Shown here: positions 44,508 to 52,836 of the stretch, one piece after another | How positions within the stretch are numbered: the first letter of the stretch is position 1 | Layout: every line of letters starts with the position of its first letter | NCBI GenBank assembly: GCA_026003215.1 | Contig: BPGV01000001.1 | Span: 89,570 to 153,569, forward strand | Reading direction: 5' to 3' | DNA: 64,000 nt | Origin: Bacteroidia bacterium | GTDB taxonomy: Bacteria > Bacteroidota > Bacteroidia > SpSt-205 | Notes under the pieces: model-generated | Told to the model about the DNA's origin: nothing | Seen by the model: only the letters and a program-made list of their open reading frames with translations | The model's database searches: none | Position numbers and translations under genes: made by a program

Positions 44508-46307
44508 GTTTTTATCGGCCCATTATGGAGTGGAAACTCGTTAGCAGCTCTTGCAAGCGCTCTGCGTAGCGGTTTTTATCGGCCCATTATGGAGTGGAAA
44601 CTCGTCTGCCTTCAAGCGCCACGCTGCGCGAAGTTTTTATCGGCCCATTATGGAGTGGAAACTCATGCACGCTGCCATCCACTGTGCCCGCGTTTTTATC
44701 GGCCCATTATGGAGTGGAAACCTATCGTGAGGTGTCACTGTCGGCTCACGGCCAGTTTTTATCGGCCCATTATGGAGTGGAAACTAGGTATAGCCTTGTA
44801 CAAGAAATATGGCAATCGTGCGTTTTTATCGGCCCATTATGGAGTGGAAACCCTAAAAAAAGGCCTGTTAGGGCCGCCCATGCATAGGTTTTTATCGGCC
44901 CATTATGGAGTGGAAACCGCTCGCGTAGAGCTGCAGCGTGTAAAGCTCATTGCGTTTTTATCGGCCCATTATGGAGTGGAAACAACGTGACCACCTGCCC
45001 CACCAGGCCGGACCACGTGGGTTTTTATCGGCCCATTATGGAGTGGAAACAGGAACATTCGAACTTGGAAGGGATATTGCAGTGTTGCGTTTTTATCGGC
45101 CCATTATGGAGTGGAAACATCAAAAATTCTACGCAATCGCCCAAAACCTCATACGTTTTTATCGGCCCATTATGGAGTGGAAACCTGGCCAAAAAGGCGA
45201 GACTGGTACCCGGGGAAACAAGTTTTTATCGGCCCATTATGGAGTGGAAACTTCTTGAACGCTTTACTATCAAAGCGCTCGCTTTCTATGTTTTTATCGG
45301 CCCATTATGGAGTGGAAACGGCTGCAAGTAGCAAAAAACCAGAAGCTCCTACAAGGTTTTTATCGGCCCATTATGGAGTGGAAACATACGCCGAAAGCCC
45401 AGCATCCCCGCGCGGTCTATGTTTTTATCGGCCCATTATGGAGTGGAAACCCATTCCGTAATTCTGTAATGTTTCCGTAGATTGTTGGTTTTTATCGGCC
45501 CATTATGGAGTGGAAACTGGTTTACCATTAATGTATTCACGTACAGTCTCATAGTTTTTATCGGCCCATTATGGAGTGGAAACGGATCTGTATTTGCTCA
45601 CTTACAGCAACTTCAGTTTTTATCGGCCCATTATGGAGTGGAAACACTATCTGTAAGCAAACCTACCCGTACGCGTATTGCGTTTTTATCGGCCCATTAT
45701 GGAGTGGAAACTGGTTGTCGAGATGGATTAGGGTGGTATCCCACCCGGGTTTTTATCGGCCCATTATGGAGTGGAAACAGCGTTGCGAGGTAATACTCGA
45801 AAGGACGCACAATGTTTTTATCGGCCCATTATGGAGTGGAAACGCACCTCTGCCGTTGCCGCGTGTCCAACAGCGGACTCGTTTTTATCGGCCCATTATG
45901 GAGTGGAAACTACCCTTGGCGTAGAGCGACCAGGCAAAGTGGCCGAGTTTTTATCGGCCCATTATGGAGTGGAAACTTCTTCTGCGCTTCTCAGCGCTTC
46001 TACGACTTGCGCAGTTTTTATCGGCCCATTATGGAGTGGAAACGCAATCTTGAGGTGTCCAGCTGTGGCATCAAGGCCCAGTTTTTATCGGCCCATTATG
46101 GAGTGGAAACTAGTTTCGCCGAAGCCACGCCCCGACGACCTTATCGGTTTTTATCGGCCCATTATGGAGTGGAAACATTTGATGCAGGCCGTATGTGCTA
46201 TTCAGAAACCATGTTTTTATTGGCCCATTATGAAGTGGAAACGTTGGGTTTTCACATCTAAGAATGAGATGGACCGCGTTTTTATCGGCCCATTATGGAG
46301 TGGAAAC
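44508..46307 (+). CRISPR. Type I-B CRISPR array, 28 repeats and 27 spacers
   Basis: The repeat is 30 bp, beginning GTTTTTATCGG and ending GGAGTGGAAAC. Spacers are 29-38 bp, most often 36-37. By eye all repeats are identical except the 27th (46213-46242), which has two substitutions (TTGGCC for TCGGCC and TGAAG for TGGAG). The 28th is perfect, which is unusual at the leader-distal end. Because unit lengths are near 66, chance reading frames run through the array. No spacer matches were seen by eye elsewhere in the window. The following sequence is cmr3 coding sequence with no trailer. Confidence 0.98.
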
Positions 46308-46644
46308 CGCCTCAACGGACGTCTTACTTACGCCGGCGTGGTTTGAGGGGGGATGGCGGCCCCAAGAGGGGTGGCAGAAGCTTTTACCAGGCTGTACCCT
46401 ATGCAGTGTCGCCCACCAGCGCCTGGAGAGGCAGCATGCTTTTATCAAGAAGAATGGCCATCCCTTGGCGTACTTCTTCTCTTTTGTGCCTGCGGGCACG
46501 GTCTATTTTTTTGAGTGTGCGGGAAGCCCAGGGGAAGGCCTACCCGACGCTTTTACCGAAGAGCCAAAAGTAGGAGAGGAGGTTATTCCGCTTAAGGATT
46601 TAGGATTTGGGTTGTATGTCGTCTCATCTTGGGAATATGTCTAA
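46308..46644 (+). pseudogene. cmr3: Cmr3 C-terminal fragment abutting the CRISPR array
   Basis: About 112 codons remain, beginning directly after the last repeat. LLTPAWFEGGWRP and FVPAGTVYFFECAG correspond to the conserved C-terminal segments of Cmr3 (TPA.F..GW and VPAGSVY.F); it ends GFGLYVVSSWEYV. The N-terminal two thirds, which contact the crRNA 5' handle, are missing, and the frame has no start of its own other than inside the array. It overlaps cmr4 by 8 bp. A deletion or recombination joining the array to cmr3 is the simplest explanation; an assembly join is the alternative. Confidence 0.8.
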
Positions 46645-47566
46645 GCAAGGCTTCATACTTTGGTTGTATGTGGAGACTCCGCTGCATGCTGGGGTAGGGC
46701 AGGGGATAGGAGATATTGATTTGCCTTTGCAGCGGGAACGTTCTACGGGGTTTCCGTATGTACAAGCCTCGGGCATCAAGGGGGCTATGCGTGCCCACTG
46801 TGCCGAAAACCTGGAAGCTTCCAAGGTAGAGGTCCTTTTTGGCCCAGATACCCAATCGGCCCACGAACATGCGGGGGCTTTGAGCTTGAGCGATGCGCGC
46901 TTATTGCTTTTTCCGGTGCGTTCTCTGGCAGGGGTGTGGGCTTGGATTACTTGTCCCAAGGTTCTCTCTCGCTTCCTATCCGACGCTAAGCGGGTAGGGC
47001 TATCTCTTTCTTTGCCCGAGCCGCCCTCTCCGCTTTCTCCGGGTGAGGCTATTTTTTCCCAGGAGGGGGCTGAGGTAGTTCTCTCCGCTAATGGGAGAGG
47101 GGACCTGGTAGTATTAGAGGACTTAGCTTTTACACGAAGCTCCCTTTCGGAGTCCTTTTTACCTCAATGGACGGAATTTCTGGCAGAGAGGGCTTTTCCC
47201 AAAGAACCGGGGTACTGGCGGGAAAACCTGCGAAAGCATCTGGTGATTTTATCGGACGAAGACTTTCAGTTTTTTGTGGAGCATGCCACGGAGGTGCTTA
47301 CGCGGGTGCGTATTGAGCCTGAGACCAAGACGGTGCAGGAAGGGGCCTTATGGACGGAGGAGCTTTTGTCCAGTGAGTCGCTTTTGTACTGCGCAGGGGT
47401 GGTAGAGCCTGCCCACAAACCCCAAGAAGATGGGGGCAGTGCTTCCGCAGAGGACCTTTTGAAGAAGTTCAGAAGCTGTTTGACGGAGCACCCTTATTTA
47501 CAGGTAGGTGGAGATCGTACCTTGGGACGGGGCTGGTGCTTTGCTCAAATCACTGCTGCGTTATGA
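46637..47566 (+). CDS. cmr4: Type III-B backbone nuclease Cmr4
   Basis: A 309-residue RAMP backbone subunit that cuts target RNA at 6-nt intervals. LHAGVGQGIGDIDLPLQRER and STGFPYVQASGIKGAMRAH match the Cmr4 core. Asp26 and Asp28 lie in the catalytic loop. The ATG at 46637 overlaps the cmr3 stop and is preferred to one at 46616. The remainder is colinear, ending in a Gly-rich GGDRTLGRGWCF loop. The gene looks intact even though its upstream partners are missing. Confidence 0.9.
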   Translation: MSKQGFILWLYVETPLHAGVGQGIGDIDLPLQRERSTGFPYVQASGIKGAMRAHCAENLEASKVEVLFGPDTQSAHEHAGALSLSDARLLLFPVRSLAGVWAWITCPKVLSRFLSDAKRVGLSLSLPEPPSPLSPGEAIFSQEGAEVVLSANGRGDLVVLEDLAFTRSSLSESFLPQWTEFLAERAFPKEPGYWRENLRKHLVILSDEDFQFFVEHATEVLTRVRIEPETKTVQEGALWTEELLSSESLLYCAGVVEPAHKPQEDGGSASAEDLLKKFRSCLTEHPYLQVGGDRTLGRGWCFAQITAAL

Positions 47567-47982
47567 AAGCCCAATTAGAGTTTTTGGCTCGGAGTCGTGC
47601 AGCGCATGCGCATGCAGCCATCCAAGCCCTTCTCCTAAAGCGACGGGCCGCGAAGGAATACAAAGGTCTTATTCGTCGGTTTCCGTCGTTGGTGCGCACT
47701 GCGGGGTTAGGACAGGCTTTAGCCTTTTTGGCTTCCAAAGCTTCCTCGGCTCCTGAAAGGGCCAATAACCCGCATCACTGGCTTGCAAATACCCTATGGG
47801 ATTGGTGGCGGCAAAGTCCCCTCGGTCCTTCTGCCTCAACAGCCGCTTCCTTTTTGGATTGGATTGTGCGAGAAAGCACCCTCGTAACTTACCGAAAAGC
47901 TACCCAGGAAGTATTGGCCTACCTTTTTTGGCTAAAACGGTTTGCTGAAGCTTTTATCCCCGATGAAACTACCCATGAGTAA
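47563..47982 (+). CDS. cmr5: Type III-B small subunit Cmr5
   Basis: A 139-residue helical protein forming the minor filament of the Cmr complex. Helices include MKAQLEFLARSRAAHAHAAI and STLVTYRKATQEVLAYLFWL, the latter matching the conserved C-terminal Cmr5 helix (Y...A.E...YL.WLKR). It overlaps cmr4 by 4 bp (ATGA) and cmr6 by 20 bp. Confidence 0.88.
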   Translation: MKAQLEFLARSRAAHAHAAIQALLLKRRAAKEYKGLIRRFPSLVRTAGLGQALAFLASKASSAPERANNPHHWLANTLWDWWRQSPLGPSASTAASFLDWIVRESTLVTYRKATQEVLAYLFWLKRFAEAFIPDETTHE

Positions 47983-49126
47983 GGAGGATTCTCGTAGTGG
48001 ATATTACCCTTTTCCGCAACCTCTTCGAGAAAAGCTCGGGGAGTTTTTAGGGCGAGATGGGAGCAAGTCGCTTTTCGTGAATCTGGGTTTGTGGAGCCAG
48101 CGCTTTGTAGAGTGGCAGGAGGAGAGAGAAGGTAGAAAGGTAGCGCAAATAGAAGCGCGAAGCAGAGGGTATGGGTTTATTCAGCAGAGACAGTGGGGAG
48201 CGTACAGGGAGCTTTTGCGTGCGTATTGTGAGCGGATGAAGCGTTTAGTGAGGGCGAGGGGGGGCAAGGTATTTGTATATGCGCTTAGGAGCCGGATGGT
48301 AATAGGATTAGGGGGGGCAGATGTGCGGGAGGTAGGCTTTAGTTTTCATCGAATGGGTTTCCCGTATGTGCCTGCATCTTCGCTAAAGGGGCTAACGCGG
48401 GCGGCCGCTTTGCTTCTGTGTCACTCCTCTCAGGAAGAGGTAGATGCGCTGCTGGGGGCTTCCGTCTCAGAGGAGGGACAAGCCGGTCAAGTCCTCTTTT
48501 TAGATGCTATACCCTTTCTCTCTCCAGAGGATAAAGCTTTACTGGAGGTGGATGTGCTCAATCCCCACTTTCCTGACTATTACCAGCAGGAGGGAAAAAC
48601 GGAGCCCACCGAGTGGCAGGACCCCAATCCGATTTTCTTTTTAGGGGTGCCGGCGGGCACGGCGTTTTGTTTTGGCCTTATAGGAGAGCAGTCTCGGGTG
48701 GAGCGGGTAGGGGCGTGGTTGGAGCGGGGGCTGCGTGAGCTCGGCATAGGCGCTAAAACCACCTTGGGGTACGGGCTGTGGGAGGTACCCAGAGAGCTTG
48801 ACGGACGCAGTCAGCTTTCCCTAGGGTTAAGAGAACCTAAGGAAGGGCCTGCCTCCGAGACTCCGCAAACAAAGCCTTCTCCCGAAAGCGCGCCTCCTCT
48901 TGAGCCTCGAGACAAGGTGCGGGTCGGGGCCCGGCTCCGAGCGCGAATCCTGGAAGGAGCCTCGGGTCGTCAAGGACTATGGGTCACCCTCTTAGTAGAA
49001 GGCCTATGGGAGCAACGGGTCTTTTGTGAGCAGGTGGCCAGCACTTTTAGACACGAAGGCCTCATAGAAGTGGAAGTGACACAGGTTCAGCCAGAAATAC
49101 GCGTAAGATTCAAGAAGCCCCTATGA
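47963..49126 (+). CDS. cmr6: Type III-B RAMP subunit Cmr6
   Basis: A 387-residue RAMP capping subunit. RMVIGLGGADVREVGFSFHR and GFPYVPASSLKGLTRAAALL are the Cmr6 core; GAKTTLGYGLWEVP is the Gly-rich loop. An extra C-terminal segment of about 110 residues follows a Pro/Glu linker and carries an S1/OB-like beta-rich domain (DKVRVGARLRARILEGASGR). That is longer than usual for Cmr6. A start at 47975 is also possible. It is coupled by ATGA to the CARF-HEPN gene. Confidence 0.88.
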   Translation: MKLPMSKEDSRSGYYPFPQPLREKLGEFLGRDGSKSLFVNLGLWSQRFVEWQEEREGRKVAQIEARSRGYGFIQQRQWGAYRELLRAYCERMKRLVRARGGKVFVYALRSRMVIGLGGADVREVGFSFHRMGFPYVPASSLKGLTRAAALLLCHSSQEEVDALLGASVSEEGQAGQVLFLDAIPFLSPEDKALLEVDVLNPHFPDYYQQEGKTEPTEWQDPNPIFFLGVPAGTAFCFGLIGEQSRVERVGAWLERGLRELGIGAKTTLGYGLWEVPRELDGRSQLSLGLREPKEGPASETPQTKPSPESAPPLEPRDKVRVGARLRARILEGASGRQGLWVTLLVEGLWEQRVFCEQVASTFRHEGLIEVEVTQVQPEIRVRFKKPL

Positions 49127-50403
49127 AAAGTCTCATAGCTTTTTTAGGTACTGGCCCATATGAGGAAATCTGTTACCGCTATCCTCTACCAAGTGGGGAA
49201 AGTAAGCCGATTGGCCCCAGCAAATTTGGGTTTTTGGCGATAGCTGAGGGGTGGAAAGCCGATAGAATAGACCTATTTACTACGAAGGAGGCTTCGGAAC
49301 GGCACCGAGCGGAAGTAGAAACACAAGCGGATCGTCTGACTCCAAAACCAGAAATAAGGTTCTTAGAAGTGGAGGAAGCAGGGCATCCCACGAAGTTGTG
49401 GGGTGTGTTTGAGAAGATAGGAGAGGCTCTTGGCGAGGGTCAAGAGGTAGCTGTGGATATCACGCATGGGTTTCGGTCGTTTCCGCTGGTGGGGTTAGCG
49501 GCGCTGGCCTACTTCAAACACCTTAGAGGACTACATGTAGCCCACATTTGGTATGCGGCGTTTATTAAGCCAAGGGAAGAGCAAGACAGGCAGCAGGAAT
49601 GCCCCTTGATAGACTTGGGAATTTATTTGGAGGTGATGGAGCTTATATGGGCTGTGCGGCAGTGGCGCGAGCGTGGCGAACTCTCCCCCGTCGCTAACTT
49701 ATTTCGTCAGGCTCAAAAGCAGTACTATACAGAATCGAAGAAAGACCCACGCCTGGGTACTCTGGGAAGAGCCTTAGAACAGCTGTCAGGAGCGTTGCGC
49801 TTGGTTCAGCCGCAGCTGGTAACTAAGTACGGCAGGGCTGTCTCAGACGCTTTTCGAGAGGCCGAAGCGAAAGACCTATACAAGGAGCTTCCCTCCATAA
49901 AGAGTCTATGGGATAATCTCGCAAAAGATATACAAGAGCTAAGTAGGCCGGCAGAAGCATGGGAGGATGCGCTTGCTCAGCAGCTAAGCCTGATAGAGGA
50001 TTATGTTGAGTGGAAGGCCTATTTGCCAGCGGTGTTATTAGCGCGGGAATGGCTCGTTACCGCTTGGATGGGTGCGGGGGCAAAGTGGCAAAAGAAAGAA
50101 GCCCGACAAGAGGCTGAGAAGCAGTTGGGGGAGTTGCTTCAAAAAAAGCAACAAAAAAAGGCAAATCTCTTATCTTATCTGCTGTTTCTTTTGTTTTTGT
50201 TGCCTCAAAGAAAGCGACAAAAAAAGGCAAACCTATCCAAGAGAGAAGAGCTTTTTAGCGAAGCATGGGGAGCTATCCATGCCATACGAAACAGGCTTGC
50301 CCACTGCGGCATGGGAGAGCAGAATCAGTCTATACCCGTAAAGGAAGAGCAAATGAAAGAGATTGTAGAAAAACTACGAAAGGTGTATCAGGAGTTAATC
50401 TAA
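49123..50403 (+). CDS. CARF-HEPN ribonuclease of the TM1812/Csx1-type family
   Basis: A 426-residue protein. The N-terminal CARF domain begins MKSLIAFLGTGPYEEICYRY and contains VDITHGFRSFP at 111-121, the ligand-binding motif of the TM1812 family. The C-terminal HEPN nuclease has R389 and H394 in IRNRLAHCGM. Such proteins degrade RNA when bound by cyclic oligoadenylate made by Cas10. Cas10 is not in this window, so the activator must come from elsewhere or the protein is idle. At about residues 338-370 an unusual hydrophobic insert (NLLSYLLFLLFLLPQRKR) lies between two diverged direct repeats. Confidence 0.88.
   Translation: MKSLIAFLGTGPYEEICYRYPLPSGESKPIGPSKFGFLAIAEGWKADRIDLFTTKEASERHRAEVETQADRLTPKPEIRFLEVEEAGHPTKLWGVFEKIGEALGEGQEVAVDITHGFRSFPLVGLAALAYFKHLRGLHVAHIWYAAFIKPREEQDRQQECPLIDLGIYLEVMELIWAVRQWRERGELSPVANLFRQAQKQYYTESKKDPRLGTLGRALEQLSGALRLVQPQLVTKYGRAVSDAFREAEAKDLYKELPSIKSLWDNLAKDIQELSRPAEAWEDALAQQLSLIEDYVEWKAYLPAVLLAREWLVTAWMGAGAKWQKKEARQEAEKQLGELLQKKQQKKANLLSYLLFLLFLLPQRKRQKKANLSKREELFSEAWGAIHAIRNRLAHCGMGEQNQSIPVKEEQMKEIVEKLRKVYQELI
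50137..50234 (+). repeat. Imperfect 32-bp repeat flanking a 34-bp insert inside the CARF-HEPN gene
   Basis: 50137-50168 and 50203-50234 match at 28 of 32 bases; the four differences are all transitions. They are separated by 34 bp (50169-50202). The 66-bp net addition is in frame, adding 22 residues. Low-complexity A-runs are included, so slippage or duplication is also plausible. Confidence 0.6.
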
Positions 50404-50464
50404 GGGCGTTAGAGTGACGATATTTAAGTGGGCATGAAGCATGCTAAGGAAGAAGAAAAACAAA

Positions 50465-50490
50465 AGGCGGAAGCCCTTCGGCCTCCGCCT
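50465..50490 (-). terminator. Intrinsic terminator of the second T9SS gene
   Basis: Stem AGGCGGA.GCC with GGC.TCCGCCT around a CTTC loop, followed on the minus strand by TTTTGTTTTTC. It suits the leftward gene 50514-51782. Confidence 0.75.
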
Positions 50491-50513
50491 ATGAGAGAAA
50501 CGGGTCGTTTGCC

Positions 50514-51782
50514 TTACGGCAGTAGGAGGAGTTTTTGGGTGGCGTTTCCTATACGCAGGAGGTAGAGGCCGGGTTGGCTGGGGAGAGTAAGGTGTAGGCC
50601 GCTGGTAGGAATGTCGCCGTGACTTATCAGACGGCCGGAGAGGTCCCACAGCGCATAAGTGCTGCCCCAGCGGCTGTCTAAAAAGGCCCTCGTGCCCGCT
50701 TGCAGCGGCGTGGGCAGGAATGCCGCCGAAGAGAAGCCTCCCACCAGAGCCGAAGGCGCAGAGCGCTGGATGTAGTGATAGCGCTCGCGGCTCACGGGCC
50801 CACAGGCAGGAGGGGTAGCCGAGGCATTGCACGTATCATGCTGCGCAACCAAAGTATTCCAGTGGGCATCGTAGGTGTATTGATTGCGTGCGTAGCTCCA
50901 CTCTGAGGACCCATAGTCATATGTAGCACTACTATCGTGAGAAGGTTTAGGCGCATTGCCCGCATAGAAGTACCATGTATTACCCGCTTGAGCTGGTGAA
51001 CACGAGCCGATGCAAAACCAAAAAGTATCTTGCTGTCTTACCAGCCGGGATTGGGCATCATAATAGTATGTACTAAAACCAGCACCGTATGCGCCAGGGA
51101 AAGGTACCCCTAAAGCCGCAAGGTCTACCCATATGTAAGTAGAGTCTATGCCTGAGGCCGTAAAGTAGTTGTAGATTTTTATGGCTGTTACCCACTGGTT
51201 CTGGGTTGTGTCATATTGGGCGAGATGCACGCTATCTGCTTGTTGGCTACTGAGCAAAGCGGGTGAGCCCCAGGCAGTAGTACGACCGTCGGCTACCCAC
51301 TTGGTACCATTATAACTACTATCTATCATTTCGCCTTTCCAGTAGTTAGCGTTTATGGCGGTGAAGTAAAAAGCGGTCTTACCTAACAGCAGAAGGTTAC
51401 CATTGCCCACGGTATCCTCATAATAGAGGTAAAGCGAGTCGGCTCCCTGGAAGGTGCCCGTGGTATAGTAGTAGTACTGGGTAGTGCTTTGAGCTTCCCA
51501 CTGGGAGCCTGCTTTAACATACAGGGTTTCTTTGTCTATTTGATTGTCGGAGCGATAGAGGTAGGTGGTAAGTTCCCTTTCTTGCCAGTTTCCGTTTCGG
51601 AAGGTGTCTACCCACATGCTATCGGGGAGCCATACGGTATTGGTGGTGCGGGCATAAGAGGGGATGAGGGCACCAGACAAGGTTTGCCATTTTTTCTCCA
51701 AGGTTTCTTTGAGGGGCCTCCAAGAAAGGCCTTGCTGCGCCCATAGGGCGCAGAGACTGAGGAGTATCGCTGCGTGCTTCAT
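50514..51782 (-). CDS. Secreted protein with T9SS C-terminal sorting domain, paralogue-like
   Basis: A 422-residue protein with the signal peptide MKHAAILLSLCALWAQ. The body is Tyr/Ser/Asp-rich, with repeated YYYDAQSRLVRQQDT- and NQYTYDAHWN-like motifs reminiscent of YD repeats. The tail (GSTYALWDLSGRLISHGD ... GLYLLRIGNATQKLLLLP) is a T9SS type A sorting domain. The overall plan and several phrases match the protein at 715-2022, so both are likely members of one family. TACCTTTG is 8 nt before the start. Function unknown. Confidence 0.75.
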   Translation of the reverse strand: MKHAAILLSLCALWAQQGLSWRPLKETLEKKWQTLSGALIPSYARTTNTVWLPDSMWVDTFRNGNWQERELTTYLYRSDNQIDKETLYVKAGSQWEAQSTTQYYYYTTGTFQGADSLYLYYEDTVGNGNLLLLGKTAFYFTAINANYWKGEMIDSSYNGTKWVADGRTTAWGSPALLSSQQADSVHLAQYDTTQNQWVTAIKIYNYFTASGIDSTYIWVDLAALGVPFPGAYGAGFSTYYYDAQSRLVRQQDTFWFCIGSCSPAQAGNTWYFYAGNAPKPSHDSSATYDYGSSEWSYARNQYTYDAHWNTLVAQHDTCNASATPPACGPVSRERYHYIQRSAPSALVGGFSSAAFLPTPLQAGTRAFLDSRWGSTYALWDLSGRLISHGDIPTSGLHLTLPSQPGLYLLRIGNATQKLLLLP

Positions 51783-51790
51783 AGGTTAAA

Positions 51791-51798
51791 CAAAGGTA
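51791..51798 (-). promoter_or_regulatory. -7 promoter element of the second T9SS gene
   Basis: TACCTTTG on the minus strand, 8 nt before the ATG at 51782. Confidence 0.6.
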
Positions 51799-51884
51799 CG
51801 AACCTTAACCCTTCTCATCCTCTATGGAAAAAGTAACCCTTGTTTTGTAAAATCCACGAGTTTGCTTATGGCACGGCCTTAGCT

Positions 51885-51909
51885 GTGGATAAGAGACCAT
51901 TTTTCCACA
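51885..51909. promoter_or_regulatory. Pair of DnaA-box-like sites upstream of the methyltransferase
   Basis: TGTGGATAA (51885-51893, reverse of the perfect DnaA box TTATCCACA) and TTTTCCACA (51901-51909) lie 7 nt apart in opposite orientation. They precede a further promoter at 51946. Confidence 0.5.
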
Positions 51910-51945
51910 GGTAGCATAAAGAGCGCCAGAGAAAAGAGTTTGCGG

Positions 51946-51953
51946 TATCTTTG
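51946..51953 (+). promoter_or_regulatory. -7 promoter element of the methyltransferase gene
   Basis: TATCTTTG, 4 nt before the ATG at 51958, which supports the shorter of two in-frame starts. Confidence 0.7.
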
Positions 51954-51957
51954 GATA

Positions 51958-52830
51958 ATGGGCCGCAGAGAAGCGCCAGAGGGGGGGAGAGTAGAAGGGG
52001 CTTTTTTCCTGAATGAGATATTGGCCGCATATAAGTTTTACGCATGGAGAGATATATTTTACCTTTTACAGGGAGATGTGTTAGAAATTTTGTCTAAGTT
52101 TCCGTCGGAGAGTGTGGATATGATCTTTGCGGACCCGCCGTACCATTTGTCTAATGACGGGATTACCTGCTATGCGGGCAGGCGAGTGAAGGTAAATAAG
52201 GGCGAGTGGGATAGGAGTAAGGGCTTTATGGCGGATGTGGCCTTTCACAGAGCTTGGATTGCGGAGTGTCGCCGCATCCTCAAAAAGACGGGCACTATAT
52301 GGATAAGTGGCACGGCTCATAGTATCTTTCAGTGTGGGTACCTCCTCCAAGAGTTGGGATTTCATATTTTGAATGATATCTGCTGGTACAAGCCCAACGC
52401 TGCTCCCAATATAAGCTGCAATACATTTGCGCATGCGCATGAGATTCTTATTTGGGCTAAGAAGGACAAGGCCGCCAAGCATTTCTTCAACTATGAGCTT
52501 ATGAAAAATGGAGCTTTTCCCGAGGATAAAATGAAAGTTGCTTTTCGGCAGATGCGCAGCGTATGGAGCATACCTACCCCCACCCCTAAGGAGAAAAAAT
52601 GGGGTAAGCACCCTACCCAAAAGCCGCTGGCGCTCCTCCGGCGTATAGTGTTAGCTTCTACTCGGGAGGGGGATCTGATTTTAGACCCCTTCAATGGCAG
52701 TGGTACCACAGGGATTGCCGCTATGCTCGTGGGCCACCGGAGGTATATCGGAATAGATATAGTACCTGAGTATCTCACGCTCACAGGGAAGCGATTGGAG
52801 GAGATAACTGCTCAGGGCAAGCTTTTTTGA
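51958..52830 (+). CDS. Type II DNA methyltransferase (N6-adenine/N4-cytosine)
   Basis: A 290-residue modification enzyme. DMIFADPPYHLS carries the catalytic DPPY motif near the N-terminus and ILDPFNGSGTTGIAA the AdoMet-binding motif near the C-terminus; this order marks a beta-class enzyme. KHPTQKPLALLRRI between them is typical. ATG at 51958 is placed by the -7 element; an earlier frame exists. The restriction gene follows after 6 nt, so the two form one restriction-modification operon. The recognition sequence cannot be told. Confidence 0.92.
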   Translation: MGRREAPEGGRVEGAFFLNEILAAYKFYAWRDIFYLLQGDVLEILSKFPSESVDMIFADPPYHLSNDGITCYAGRRVKVNKGEWDRSKGFMADVAFHRAWIAECRRILKKTGTIWISGTAHSIFQCGYLLQELGFHILNDICWYKPNAAPNISCNTFAHAHEILIWAKKDKAAKHFFNYELMKNGAFPEDKMKVAFRQMRSVWSIPTPTPKEKKWGKHPTQKPLALLRRIVLASTREGDLILDPFNGSGTTGIAAMLVGHRRYIGIDIVPEYLTLTGKRLEEITAQGKLF

Positions 52831-52836
52831 GTTTCT

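Noticed and set aside
44589-46346. Long overlapping reading frames (FLSAHYGVET and FIGPLWSGN type) across the array
   Set aside because: They are translations of CRISPR repeats; unit length near 66 bp keeps frames open by chance.
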